A stretch of 34,502 bases of DNA from Rhodospirillaceae bacterium (GCA_016792585.1 JAEULB010000194.1:1-34502), one strand, 5' to 3'. Positions 1 through 7,728 are shown, counted from the first letter of the stretch. Notes: generated by a model from the letters alone, not told the origin. Numbers and translations are program-made.

Positions 1-711
1 GACGACCTCGTCGAAGATCAGGACGATCCCGCTCTTCGTCGCGAGATCGCGCAGGCCTTCGAGGAACCCCGGCACCGGACGCAGCACGCGCTGCAGCGGC
101 TCGACCATGATCGCCGCGATCTCGGCGCCGCGGCGCGCGACGGCATCGCGGACCGCATCGAGATCGTTGAAGGGAACGATCAGCACCTCATCGGCCAGAA
201 CCCCCGCGAGGCCGGCGGACTCAGGCACTGTCTCATCCGAGTTTCGTCCCATCATGCGCGACGACGTCATCTGCGCCACGTCGTGGCTGCCGTGGAAGCT
301 TCCCTCGAACTTCAGTACGAGCCTGCGGCCCGTCGCAGCGCGCGCAAGACGGAGTGCGGCGAAGGTCGCCTCGGACCCGGTCGACTGGTAGCGCAGCGCC
401 TCGGCGCAGGGAACCGCATCGACAATCGCCTCGGCCAGCTCGATCGCCGGCCGATTCAGCGCGTAGAAGCTCGATCCCAGCGCCGCCTGCTTCTGCACGG
501 ATGCCACGATCTCCGGATGCGCGTGGCCGAGGATCAGTGGGCCGCTGGAGAGCAGATAGTCGACGTAGGACTTGCCGTCGACGTCGACGACCGTGGAGCC
601 CTGCCCGCTCTCGATGATGACGCGCTGCTTCTCGGGCAGCGTGAACACGCCGAGCGCGGCGCCGGGAATGGCCTTTTCGGCGCGCTCGAACAGGGAGGCC
701 TGGGCTGTCAT
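1..711 (-). CDS. Class III aminotransferase (glutamate-1-semialdehyde aminomutase-like), 3' end missing
   Basis: PLP-dependent fold-type I aminotransferase of class III, the group with glutamate-1-semialdehyde 2,1-aminomutase and omega-transaminases. The ATG at 711 opens 237 codons that run off the left edge. Visible landmarks are a GHAHPEI segment near residue 55, STGSEATFAALRLAR in the PLP-phosphate region, a SFHGSHD segment, and IFDEVV at the edge, the usual Asp that contacts the PLP ring nitrogen. The catalytic lysine lies beyond the window, so activity cannot be judged. The gene starts 38 bp after the permease gene on the same strand, so it is probably the fourth gene of the sugar-importer operon. 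The reaction is unknown; an amino-sugar or amino-acid derivative is an inference from context. Family assignment is firm, substrate is not. Confidence 0.88.
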   Translation of the reverse strand, partial: MTAQASLFERAEKAIPGAALGVFTLPEKQRVIIESGQGSTVVDVDGKSYVDYLLSSGPLILGHAHPEIVASVQKQAALGSSFYALNRPAIELAEAIVDAVPCAEALRYQSTGSEATFAALRLARAATGRRLVLKFEGSFHGSHDVAQMTSSRMMGRNSDETVPESAGLAGVLADEVLIVPFNDLDAVRDAVARRGAEIAAIMVEPLQRVLRPVPGFLEGLRDLATKSGIVLIFDEVV

Positions 712-749
712 GGGTCCGCTCTCAGGGAAGCCTGCAATCCGGACGGATG

Positions 750-1580
750 CTAGCCTTTGACGCCGCCCTGCGCGAGGTTCGCGATGAAGGCGCGCTGGAC
801 CATGATGAACAGGATCGCCGGCGGCAGTGTCGAGATCGTCGCGACCGCCATCACGTGCTGCCAGGACGTCGAGTAGTCGCCGGTGAACGAGCCCAGGCCG
901 ACCGAGACCAGCCAGTAGTCGCTGTTCGAGATCAGCGTGCGGGCGAAGAAGTATTCGTCCCAGGCCGAGATGAAGGCGAAGACCGCGGCGGCAGCGATGC
1001 CCGGGGCCGCGAGCGGCACCGCGACGCGGATGATCGCGCCGAAGCGGCCGCAGCCGTCGATCATCGCCGCCTCTTCCAGCTCGTGGGGCACCGCATCGAA
1101 GGCCGACTTCATCAGCCAGGCCGAGACCGGCATCGTCCAGGCGATGTTGGCGAGGATCAGGCCGCCGAGGCCGTTCAGGAGGCCGAGCTCGCGGAACAGG
1201 ATGAAATAAGGCACCAGCAGCAGCACCGGCGGCATCATCTGGGTGACGACGATCAGCACCGCCGTCGCCGACACCGCGGTGCTGCGGAAGCGCGAGAGCG
1301 CATAGGCGGTGAGCGCCGCGATCGGCACCACGACGGCGGTGGCCGTGCCGGCGACGAGCATGGTGTTGAGGAGCCAGCGGCCGACCTTGGTGGTGCGGAA
1401 CACGTCGATGAAGGCCGGCAGGTTGATCTCCTGCGGCCAGAGGCGCGGCGGAAACGCCATCACCGCCGCCTCGCCCTGGAGTGCGGTGATCAGCATCCAG
1501 TAGAACGGGAACAGGAGGGCGAGCGCGATCAGCAGCGTCGCCGCCCCTCGCCGCCATGCCGCAAGGTCATGCCGTGCCAC
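750..1580 (-). CDS. Carbohydrate ABC transporter permease, MalG/CUT1 type
   Basis: Inner-membrane permease of a CUT1 sugar importer, 276 residues. A hydrophobic first helix spans about residues 14-34. The EAA loop that docks on the ATPase is at 169-176 (EEAAMIDG), and ISAWDEYFFA at 204-213 is typical of MalG-type subunits. I chose the GTG at 1580: its first base is the last base of the upstream permease's TAG stop, and homology to permeases only begins here. The reading frame stays open for another 155 codons upstream, but that stretch is a shadow of the preceding gene. It pairs with the MalF-type subunit. No ATPase is encoded in this operon, so it must borrow an MsmK/UgpC-type ATPase or have one left of the window. 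Confidence 0.93.
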   Translation of the reverse strand: MARHDLAAWRRGAATLLIALALLFPFYWMLITALQGEAAVMAFPPRLWPQEINLPAFIDVFRTTKVGRWLLNTMLVAGTATAVVVPIAALTAYALSRFRSTAVSATAVLIVVTQMMPPVLLLVPYFILFRELGLLNGLGGLILANIAWTMPVSAWLMKSAFDAVPHELEEAAMIDGCGRFGAIIRVAVPLAAPGIAAAAVFAFISAWDEYFFARTLISNSDYWLVSVGLGSFTGDYSTSWQHVMAVATISTLPPAILFIMVQRAFIANLAQGGVKG

Positions 1581-2488
1581 TATCGCTCTCCCGGGGCACG
1601 GCTCACCTTCAGGTAAAGAATGGTGAGCGCGGCGGAGATCACCAGCGTGATCACGCCGAGCGCCGAGGCGCGCTCGAGGCGAAAGTAGCGGAACGCCTCC
1701 AGATAGGTCTGGATCACCAGCGTCTCGGTTGCGCCGGCCGGCCCGCCGCCGGCCATCACGAAGACGATGGTGAAGATGCGCCCGAAGGCCCAGATCGCCA
1801 GCAGCAGCACGAGCGCGATCGTCGTCGGGCGGATACCCGGCAGCGTCACGTAGAGGAACGCGTGCCAGCGGTCGGCGCCGTCGACCTCGGCCGCTTCGTA
1901 GAGTTCCTGCGGGATCGACTTCAGTGCCGCCAGCAGCGTCACCATCGCCAGCGGGAACAGCCGCCAGACATTGGCGGCGCCGACGCTCCACAGCGCCATG
2001 TCGGGATCGGTCAGCCAGCCGATAGGCCGGTCGATGACCCCCCATCGTTCCAGGAGGTAGTTGACGATGCCGAACTGGTAGTCGAGCAGCCAGCCCCAGA
2101 CGACCGCGACCACGACGAGCGGCATGGTCCAGGGAATGATCAGCAGGCCGCCGACCGCGCGCTGCCCGGGAAATCCCTTGTTGAGCAGCAGCGCCAGGCC
2201 GAGCCCGATCGCGTATGTCGCGACGACGACACCGACGGTGAAGACCAGCGTGATGAAGGCCGAGGAATGGAAGCGGCGATCGCCGAACAGCGAGAGATAA
2301 TGCGCGGCGCCGGCGAAGCCGGGATCGCCCATCGCCGCCCCGCCCTTCTGCAGGCTCTGCACGACCGCGAACAGGATGGGTCCCGCATAGAAGATCGCGA
2401 TGCAGACGACGACCGGCAGCAGGAGCACCAGGGGCAACGTGCCGATCCGCGGCGCCCTCTTGCGAGGGGCCGCGGACGGAGGTGGCAT
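1580..2488 (-). CDS. Carbohydrate ABC transporter permease, MalF/CUT1 type
   Basis: First membrane subunit of the CUT1 sugar importer, 302 residues. The cytoplasmic N-terminus is short and basic (Arg/Lys at 9-14), followed by a strong helix at about 17-45 and several further helices. The EAA motif appears as EAAEVDGA at 198-205, and a GGGPAG turn lies before the last helices, as in UgpA/MalF relatives. The ATG at 2488 gives a normal family length. The gene sits between the solute-binding protein (35 bp upstream) and the MalG-type gene (1-base stop/start overlap), so translation of the two permeases is probably coupled. Family assignment is firm; the sugar is unknown. Confidence 0.94.
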   Translation of the reverse strand: MPPPSAAPRKRAPRIGTLPLVLLLPVVVCIAIFYAGPILFAVVQSLQKGGAAMGDPGFAGAAHYLSLFGDRRFHSSAFITLVFTVGVVVATYAIGLGLALLLNKGFPGQRAVGGLLIIPWTMPLVVVAVVWGWLLDYQFGIVNYLLERWGVIDRPIGWLTDPDMALWSVGAANVWRLFPLAMVTLLAALKSIPQELYEAAEVDGADRWHAFLYVTLPGIRPTTIALVLLLAIWAFGRIFTIVFVMAGGGPAGATETLVIQTYLEAFRYFRLERASALGVITLVISAALTILYLKVSRAPGER

Positions 2489-2494
2489 GCCGGC

Positions 2495-2518
2495 GTCTCC
2501 GGCTGCGAGGCCGGAGAC
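2495..2518 (-). promoter_or_regulatory. Intercistronic stem-loop between binding-protein and permease genes
   Basis: Perfect 9-bp inverted repeat (GTCTCCGGC / GCCGGAGAC) with a 6-base loop. It fills most of the 35-bp gap between the binding-protein stop (2524) and the MalF-type start (2488). There is no U-tract, so it looks more like an mRNA-stabilising or attenuating hairpin than a full terminator. The likely effect, by analogy with malE-malF, is more binding protein than permease. Confidence 0.6.
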
Positions 2519-2523
2519 CTGGC

Positions 2524-3792
2524 TCACTTCAGGTTGGTCTCGAGCTCCTTCTGGAGCGCTGCCATCGCCGTCTGGACCGGCGTGCCGCGGTAGAGCACGG
2601 ACTCGATCTGGTCGGCGATGGTCTTGACCTGGGCGAAGCCCTTCTGGCCGAGGCCGGGGGGCACGTAGGAGACGCTCTTCGCAGCACCCGCGACGATGGT
2701 GCGGAACCACGGCGTGTCGGCGTAGACCGCCTCGGGAATGTGCTTCGGCAGCGCCGGCACGATGCGCTCGACATCGGCGATGATCGCCTGGCTTTCCGGC
2801 GACAGCATGTGCATGAGCCAGGCCTTGGCGGCCGCGGGGTTCTTGCCCTTCGCGGCGACGCCGTACCAGGAACTGGCGCGGACGGCGATGCCCGACGGCA
2901 GCGGGCTCGGCGACACGATGAGATTGGGCTTCACCTCGGGCTGGGCGGCGCCCATCACGAAGGAGCCGTTGATCGTCATCGCGACCTTGCCGTCGGTGCA
3001 GAGCTTCAGCGACGAGGGGCCGTCGAGCCCGCGCGGCACGTGGTTGCCGTCCCACATGCGCTTGATCAGGTTCATCGCCTCGGCGACCTTCGGGTCGGTC
3101 GCGTTCGGCTTGCCGTCCGGCGTGGTGAAATGCGAGCCGAAGCCCAGCACGATCGGCATCAGCGTGATGAAGGTGCCGACCACGTCGCCGGGCTTGCTGG
3201 CGAAGGAGTAGCCGAACCAGCCCTTCTCGCGGCTGGTCGACTTGGCGATCGCCGCCTCGAACTCGGCCGCGGTCTTCGGCGCGTCGCTGATGCCGGCGGC
3301 GCCGAGGATCTGCCTGTTCGAGAACATCGCGCGCGCATTCGTCTGGTAGACGATGCCCATGGTCTGGCCGTTGAGCCTGGCATCGACGCCGGCGGGGACG
3401 AAGTCGTCGCGGTTGATGCCGGCTTCCTTGAGCGCGTCGTCGAGCGGCGTCAGGTGGCCGCGCTCCATGTAGAGCGCCAGCTGAGGATCGTCGATGCGGA
3501 ACATGTCGGGCGGCGCGCCGGCCGCGAGCTGGGTCAGGATCTGGTCGTGGAACCCGGCGAACGGGATCGCGATCTCGTTCACCTTCACGTTCGGGAACTT
3601 CTTGTTGAAGTTCTGCGTGATCATCCGGAGCACCTTGCCCGAATGCGGCAGGGTCCACTCGTTGGTGGCGAAGGCGATCTCGCCCGAGATGCCTTGCGCA
3701 TATGTCGGCGCCGGAAAGCCGAATGCCGCCGCGGTGCCGAGCGCCGCACCGCTCCTCAGGACCTGACGCCGCGAGAGCTTCTTCGCCTGCAT
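2524..3792 (-). CDS. Extracellular sugar-binding protein (SBP family 1), Tat-exported
   Basis: Periplasmic binding protein of the CUT1 importer, 422 residues. The N-terminus carries a twin-arginine signal: SRRQVLR at 7-13, a hydrophobic stretch, and a likely cleavage site near TYA-QG at about 31-33. The mature part has the family 1 pattern, including a hinge region with WTLPHSGKVLRMI, a conserved GAPPDMF and C-terminal helices. The start is the ATG at 3792, preceded by a strong GGGAGGGA Shine-Dalgarno. The frame is open far upstream by chance, but the signal peptide and ribosome site fix the start. It is the first gene of the operon, under a promoter overlapped by a LacI-type operator (3827-3840). 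The family is clear; the ligand is unknown. Confidence 0.93.
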   Translation of the reverse strand: MQAKKLSRRQVLRSGAALGTAAAFGFPAPTYAQGISGEIAFATNEWTLPHSGKVLRMITQNFNKKFPNVKVNEIAIPFAGFHDQILTQLAAGAPPDMFRIDDPQLALYMERGHLTPLDDALKEAGINRDDFVPAGVDARLNGQTMGIVYQTNARAMFSNRQILGAAGISDAPKTAAEFEAAIAKSTSREKGWFGYSFASKPGDVVGTFITLMPIVLGFGSHFTTPDGKPNATDPKVAEAMNLIKRMWDGNHVPRGLDGPSSLKLCTDGKVAMTINGSFVMGAAQPEVKPNLIVSPSPLPSGIAVRASSWYGVAAKGKNPAAAKAWLMHMLSPESQAIIADVERIVPALPKHIPEAVYADTPWFRTIVAGAAKSVSYVPPGLGQKGFAQVKTIADQIESVLYRGTPVQTAMAALQKELETNLK

Positions 3793-3826
3793 TTTTCCCT
3801 CCCTCGGGATGAGCTTGGTTCGTTGA

Positions 3827-3840
3827 TGTGAACGATAACA
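3827..3840 (-). promoter_or_regulatory. Probable LacI-family operator
   Basis: TGTGAACGATAACA on the plus strand (TGTTATCGTTCACA on the minus strand) is an imperfect 14-bp palindrome with a central CG and matching TGT/ACA ends, the usual form of LacI/GalR-family operators. It overlaps the -10 of the promoter proposed for the sugar importer, consistent with repression relieved by a sugar. No LacI-type gene lies in this window. The site is a pattern match only. Confidence 0.5.
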
Positions 3841-3861
3841 TTCCCGCTTTCGGCGGGTCAA
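3833..3861 (-). promoter_or_regulatory. Candidate sigma-70 promoter of the sugar importer operon
   Basis: On the minus strand a -35 TTGACC (3856-3861) is separated by 17 bases from a -10-like TTATCG (3833-3838), about 40 bases upstream of the binding-protein ATG at 3792. The -35 is strong and the -10 is weak. The overlap with the LacI-type palindrome supports the placement. Confidence 0.4.
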
Positions 3862-3934
3862 CCGGGGAGAGGAACTATGCCGGGGGTCAGCCGCGGCGGG
3901 TGGGCGGGCCGGCGAGGCTTCTTCGGGTCCATGG

Positions 3935-4066
3935 CTATCTGCTCCGCTTCTTCTTGGAGGACTTCTTCTTCGCCGGGACCTTCTTGCCCTTCTTGCGGGC
4001 CCCGGAGAGCCCGATCGCGATCGCCTGCTTGCGGCTCTTGACCGTTCCGCCCTTGCCGCCCTTTCG
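3935..4066 (-). pseudogene. C-terminal remnant of a DUF6496-type small basic protein
   Basis: A 43-codon reading frame plus stop encodes RKGGKGGTVKSRKQAIAIG followed by a SGARKKGKKVP segment and a lysine-rich tail (AKKKSSKKKRSR). This matches the conserved C-terminus of the small, basic DUF6496 proteins common in alphaproteobacteria. No start codon or usual N-terminus precedes it: upstream in the same frame the sequence does not resemble the family. The other side abuts a sensor-protein remnant in a different frame. I read it as a fragment left by deletion or rearrangement. Family recall is good; whether any product is made is doubtful. Confidence 0.5.
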
Positions 4067-4506
4067 GCCTTCTGCTCGATCTCGGGCCTGAGGCTCGAAA
4101 CGAAGGTCTGCAGCATCAGGAAGGCGGCGACCAGCAGCGGATCTCCCCCGACCTCGCCGAGCGGAGCCTCGCCGCGCGCGGCCGCGGCGATCCGCTTCTC
4201 GGCCTCGGCCAGCGCACGGCGCTCGGGTCGGAGAAGAACGATCACCACCGGGATCAGCACCAGCGCTAAGACCACCACGGCGCCGATCGGCTGGCCGAGC
4301 GCGACGGCGTCGCCCTCGCTCCGCTGCCAGGCGCCTTCCTGGGCATTGCGGGTCGCGCTGAGCCAGGCATGGGGTGCGGGCAGGCCGACATTGCTGGAAT
4401 CGGAGCTGATCAGGACGATGCCCTCGGCATCGAGGACCTCGACATAGAGCAGCGCCGGATCGGTCTCGATGATGCGGTCGAGCTGAGGCTGCAGGCTGGC
4501 GGCGCC
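4066..4506 (-). pseudogene. Remnant of a membrane sensor protein (extracytoplasmic sensor plus TM helix)
   Basis: In one minus-strand frame a sensor-like segment (IETDPALLYVEVLDAEGIVL, then SSDSSNVGLPAP) runs into GQPIGAVVV, a single membrane helix (LALVLIPVVIVLL) and a charged, HAMP-like helix (RPERRALAEAEKRIAA). This is the layout seen before the output domain of chemoreceptors and sensor kinases. There is no first membrane helix, no credible start and no output domain. Membrane sequence follows GAVVV directly, which suggests an internal deletion as well. The remnant ends where the DUF6496 fragment begins in another frame. Together the two remnants fill the 742-bp stretch between the intact neighbours (3793-4534), apart from the importer's promoter region; I see nothing else there. 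Confidence 0.5.
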
Positions 4507-4534
4507 ACGGTTACACACCGAAGCGAAAAAATAA

Positions 4535-4993
4535 CTAAGGGCCGGAGAACTTCCCGAAGGAACGGCTTGGCGTGCCTCGGAACAGCGACATGTGCGTGTG
4601 CACCGCGATCCAGCTATCGCCGACCGCCTTGCGGGCGAAGCCGACGGTGGCCCGTCCTGGACGGTTGAACTTGGCTCCGTCCTCTTGGAAGCCATCGGAG
4701 TCGAAGATCGCCATGCCGATTGCGCTCAAGCGGTCCGGCGAGACGATGGCGCGCACGCCGTCGAGCCGCCAGTAAAAGTTCCGGATCGTCGGCCAGACGT
4801 TGTTCCACTGCTCCTTGACCACCTGGGGACGCTCGGTGACGAAGTCGCTGAACGTGCCGAAGGCGATCAGGTCGTCGGCGAACAGCGGATACGCGCCCTC
4901 GAAATCGACGGCGCGGACATGGTCGGCGAGCTGCTTGAACCAGCGGCGGACCGCATCGAGGTCGTCGGCGGCAGGCGTCGAGATCAGGCGCAT
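4535..4993 (-). CDS. NTF2/SnoaL-like family protein (DUF4440-like)
   Basis: A 152-residue cytoplasmic protein of the NTF2/SnoaL cone-shaped alpha+beta fold. Features seen are a first helix with DAVRRWFKQLADHVRAVDFE, then YPLFADDLIAFGTF, a tryptophan-rich middle (EQWNNVWPTIRNFYWRL), and C-terminal strands ending in WIAVHTHMSLFRG. The length suits a single domain. The start ATG at 4993 has an AAGGAA-type ribosome site. It is transcribed away from the Ldh/MttB pair across a 101-bp divergent gap. Such proteins can be isomerases, hydrolases or ligand binders; no catalytic residues can be assigned here. It has no clear operon partner, since the downstream sequence is decayed. Confidence 0.8.
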   Translation of the reverse strand: MRLISTPAADDLDAVRRWFKQLADHVRAVDFEGAYPLFADDLIAFGTFSDFVTERPQVVKEQWNNVWPTIRNFYWRLDGVRAIVSPDRLSAIGMAIFDSDGFQEDGAKFNRPGRATVGFARKAVGDSWIAVHTHMSLFRGTPSRSFGKFSGP

Positions 4994-5094
4994 GTCGTTC
5001 CTTCAGAGGCGGCGTTGCGTGACGCGACGATGGTGGCCGACGCGATGGCCATCCGCAATGTATCTTCGGCGGGAACGGAGGATCATCGCCGCGC

Positions 5095-6153
5095 ATGCCC
5101 AACGTCGGACACGAAGAGCTGAGGCGCCTCGGCCGGACGCTGCTCGCCGCAGCCGGCTGCCCGGAGGATGAAGCCGGCATCGTCGCCGACCACCTGGTCG
5201 AGGCGAACCTCAAGGGTCATGACAGCCACGGCATGGGCAATCTGCCGGGCTATCTCCGTCGCCTGCAGGCCGGCACCAGCAAGCCCGGCCAGATGCCGGT
5301 CACGATCCTCGACCGGGGACCGCTGCTGGTCGTCGACGGCGAGCGCGGCCTCGGCCAGACGATCGCGCGCAAGGCGATGATCCGGGGGATCGCCAAGGCG
5401 GGGACCCATGGCGTCGCCGTGGTCTCGATCCGCAACTCTGGCCACATGGGCCGCATCGGGACATATGGTGAGCAGTGCGCCGAGTCCGGCCTCGCCTCGC
5501 TCCACTTCGTCAACGTCTCCGGCGCCCAGGCCTATGTGGCACCCTATGGCGCGCGCGAGCCGCGCTACTCGACCAATCCGTTCTGCTTCGCGGTGCCCGG
5601 CGGCGACCGCAACCCGCCGGTGATCCTCGACTGCGCCACCAGCGAGGTCGCCTGGGGCAAGCTCAGAGTCGCCCATAACAGAGGTCAGCCGGCGCCGCCC
5701 GGCACGATCCTCGGGCCGGACGGCAAGCCGACCACCGACCTCTCGGTGATGATCCCCGACCTGATGGGCGCGATGATCGGCTTCGGTGGCCACAAGGGAT
5801 CGGGGATCGCGCTGATGGGCGAGCTTCTCGGCGCGGCGCTCGGCGGCGGCGACACGATCCAGCCCGGCAACCCGCGCGACGGCGTCGTCACCAACAACAT
5901 GCTCTCGATCCTGATCGACGGCGGCCAGCTCTCGGACATCGCGCGGTTCCGCCGGGAGGTCGACGCGATGGTCGACTATGTGAGAGGGGCTGCACCGGTC
6001 GACGAGGCGCGCCCGGTGATGGTCGCCGGCGACCCCGAACGCCGCTCGAAGACGGACCGCCTTGCCTACGGCATCCCGTTGGACCCAGAATCCTGGCGTG
6101 CTCTTTCCGAGCTCGCCAAGGCCGCCGGCATCGCCATGCCCAAAGCCGAATGA
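5095..6153 (+). CDS. Ldh_2-family (malate/L-lactate-type) NAD(P)-dependent dehydrogenase
   Basis: Oxidoreductase of the Ldh_2 family (malate, L-lactate, ureidoglycolate, delta-1-piperideine-2-carboxylate and 2,3-diketogulonate dehydrogenases), 352 residues, the usual length. Family signatures are DSHGMGN at 43-49, NSGHMGRIG at 115-123 with the probable catalytic His117, STNPFCFAVPG at 159-169 and GGHKGSGIALM at 231-241. These enzymes interconvert 2-hydroxy- and 2-oxo-acids, or imines, with NAD(P)H. Substrate choice is not readable. The ATG at 5095 has GGAGGAT 11 bases upstream, slightly far. The methyltransferase gene follows after 9 bp, so the two are almost certainly co-transcribed and probably in one pathway. 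Confidence 0.92.
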   Translation: MPNVGHEELRRLGRTLLAAAGCPEDEAGIVADHLVEANLKGHDSHGMGNLPGYLRRLQAGTSKPGQMPVTILDRGPLLVVDGERGLGQTIARKAMIRGIAKAGTHGVAVVSIRNSGHMGRIGTYGEQCAESGLASLHFVNVSGAQAYVAPYGAREPRYSTNPFCFAVPGGDRNPPVILDCATSEVAWGKLRVAHNRGQPAPPGTILGPDGKPTTDLSVMIPDLMGAMIGFGGHKGSGIALMGELLGAALGGGDTIQPGNPRDGVVTNNMLSILIDGGQLSDIARFRREVDAMVDYVRGAAPVDEARPVMVAGDPERRSKTDRLAYGIPLDPESWRALSELAKAAGIAMPKAE

Positions 6154-6162
6154 GGACATTAG

Positions 6163-7728
6163 ATGAGCGATACCGACGCCTCTCCCCGCTCGCGCCGCCA
6201 CGGCGGCCGCGATGCCAAGCGCGCGGCGCGGCTGGCTCAGGTCGCGACGTCCGTCCCCTTCATCGTCCGGAAGATCCCGAACTTCGAGGTGCTCGGCGAA
6301 GAAGGCCTGGCGCTGATCGAGCGCAATGCAGACACCGTGCTCCAGGAGACCGGCATCGACTTCAAGGGCGATCCGGAAGTCCTGGAGATCTGGAAGGATG
6401 CCGGCGCCGACGTTCAGGGCGAACGCGTGCGCTTCCCGCGCGGCATGTGCCGCGAGATCATCGCCCGCTCGGCGCCGGCGACCTACGTCCAGCACGCGCG
6501 CAATCCCGAGCGCAACGTCGTCATCGGCGGCAAGAACGTCGTCTTCGCCCCGAACTACGGCTCGCCCTTCGTGCGCGATCTCGACCGCGGCCGGCGCTAC
6601 GGCACGATCGAGGACTTCCAGAACTTCGTGAAGCTGACCTACTCGACGCCCTACCTGCACCATTCGGGCGGCACGGTGTGCGAGCCGGTCGACCTGCCGG
6701 TCAACAAGCGGCATTTCGACATGGTCTACGCGCATATGCGCTACAGCGACAAGCCGTTCATGGGATCGGTCACCCACCCCGACCGCGCCAACGACACGGT
6801 CGAGATGTCGAGGATCCTGTTCGGCGAGAACTGGATCGATCCCGCCACGGGCAGGCCGCGTACCGTCACCACCAGCCTGATCAACGCCAATTCGCCGCTG
6901 ACCTGGGACGCGACCATGCTGGGCGCGCTCAAGGTCTATGCGCGGGCCAACCAGGCCTGCCTGGTGACGCCGTTCATCCTTGCCGGCGCGATGTCGCCGG
7001 TGACGGTGGCGGGCACCTGCACGGTGACGCTGGCGGAAGCGATGTCGGGCATCGCGCTGATCCAGCTCCTGAACCCAGGGGCACCGGCGATCCTCGGCAG
7101 CTTCGCCTCGTCGCTGTCGATGCAGTCCGGCGCACCGACCTTCGGCACCCCGGAGCCGGCGCTGGTGCTCTACACGATGGCGTCCCTGGCGCGGCGCCTC
7201 GGCCTTCCCTTCCGCTCCGGCGGTTCGCTCTGCGCCTCCAAGGTCGCCGATGCGCAGGCCGCCTACGAGTCCGCGAACACGATGATCCCGACCTGCCTCG
7301 GCGGCGTGAACTTCGTGCTGCACACCGCCGGCTGGCTCGAAGGCGGCCTCTCCATCGGCTATGAGAAGTTCGTCATGGACCTCGACCAGGCCGGCATGTG
7401 CCATGCGCTGCTGGCCGGCGTCGATACCTCCGAGAACGGCCAGGCGATGGACGCGATCCGCGAGGTCGGCCCGGGCAAGCACTTCCTCGGCTGCGACCAC
7501 ACCCAGCGGAACTTCGAGACCGCCTTCGCCCGCGCGCCGCTCTCCGACAACAACAGCGTCGAGCAGTGGGAGGCCGAAGGCAGCCTCGACATGCCTAAGC
7601 GTGCCAATGCCGCGTGGAAGAAGATGCTGGCCGACTACGCCGACCCCGGTCTCGACCCGGCCATCGACGAGGCACTCAACGACTACATGGCGCGGCGCAA
7701 GGCGTCGTTCCCCGACTCCAACGTCTAG
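6163..7728 (+). CDS. MttB-family (trimethylamine methyltransferase-like) protein, non-pyrrolysine
   Basis: Member of the MttB superfamily of corrinoid-dependent methyltransferases, 521 residues, TIM-barrel type. The family pattern is clear: ALIERNADTVLQETGIDF near 50-67, LTYSTPYLHHSGG at 158-170, INANSPLTWD at 240-249, SMQSGAPTFGTPEPAL at 319-334 and GGSLCASKVADAQAAYE at 353-369. There is no in-frame UAG, so it is not the pyrrolysine-containing trimethylamine enzyme. It belongs with the MtgB-like group, some of which demethylate glycine betaine or other quaternary amines. No corrinoid-binding protein or reductive activator is encoded in the window. It starts 9 bp after the Ldh_2 gene with GAGG well spaced from its ATG. 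Its stop overlaps the stop of the convergent arabinofuranosidase gene. Confidence 0.9.
   Translation: MSDTDASPRSRRHGGRDAKRAARLAQVATSVPFIVRKIPNFEVLGEEGLALIERNADTVLQETGIDFKGDPEVLEIWKDAGADVQGERVRFPRGMCREIIARSAPATYVQHARNPERNVVIGGKNVVFAPNYGSPFVRDLDRGRRYGTIEDFQNFVKLTYSTPYLHHSGGTVCEPVDLPVNKRHFDMVYAHMRYSDKPFMGSVTHPDRANDTVEMSRILFGENWIDPATGRPRTVTTSLINANSPLTWDATMLGALKVYARANQACLVTPFILAGAMSPVTVAGTCTVTLAEAMSGIALIQLLNPGAPAILGSFASSLSMQSGAPTFGTPEPALVLYTMASLARRLGLPFRSGGSLCASKVADAQAAYESANTMIPTCLGGVNFVLHTAGWLEGGLSIGYEKFVMDLDQAGMCHALLAGVDTSENGQAMDAIREVGPGKHFLGCDHTQRNFETAFARAPLSDNNSVEQWEAEGSLDMPKRANAAWKKMLADYADPGLDPAIDEALNDYMARRKASFPDSNV

Noticed and set aside
3842..3857. CCCGCTTTCGGCGGG as a terminator for the importer region
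   Set aside because: The stem is only five base pairs, and it falls in the spacer of the proposed promoter, upstream of the operon rather than at its end.
2524..4695. One open frame linking a sensor-like region to the sugar-binding protein as a 723-residue fusion
   Set aside because: The join is an arginine/proline-rich stretch typical of out-of-frame GC-rich DNA, and a strong ribosome site plus Tat signal mark the real start at 3792.
6163..7728. Possible pyrrolysine codon in the MttB-like gene
   Set aside because: The only UAG in frame is the terminal stop at 7726-7728, after a full-length family sequence, and no pyl genes are present.
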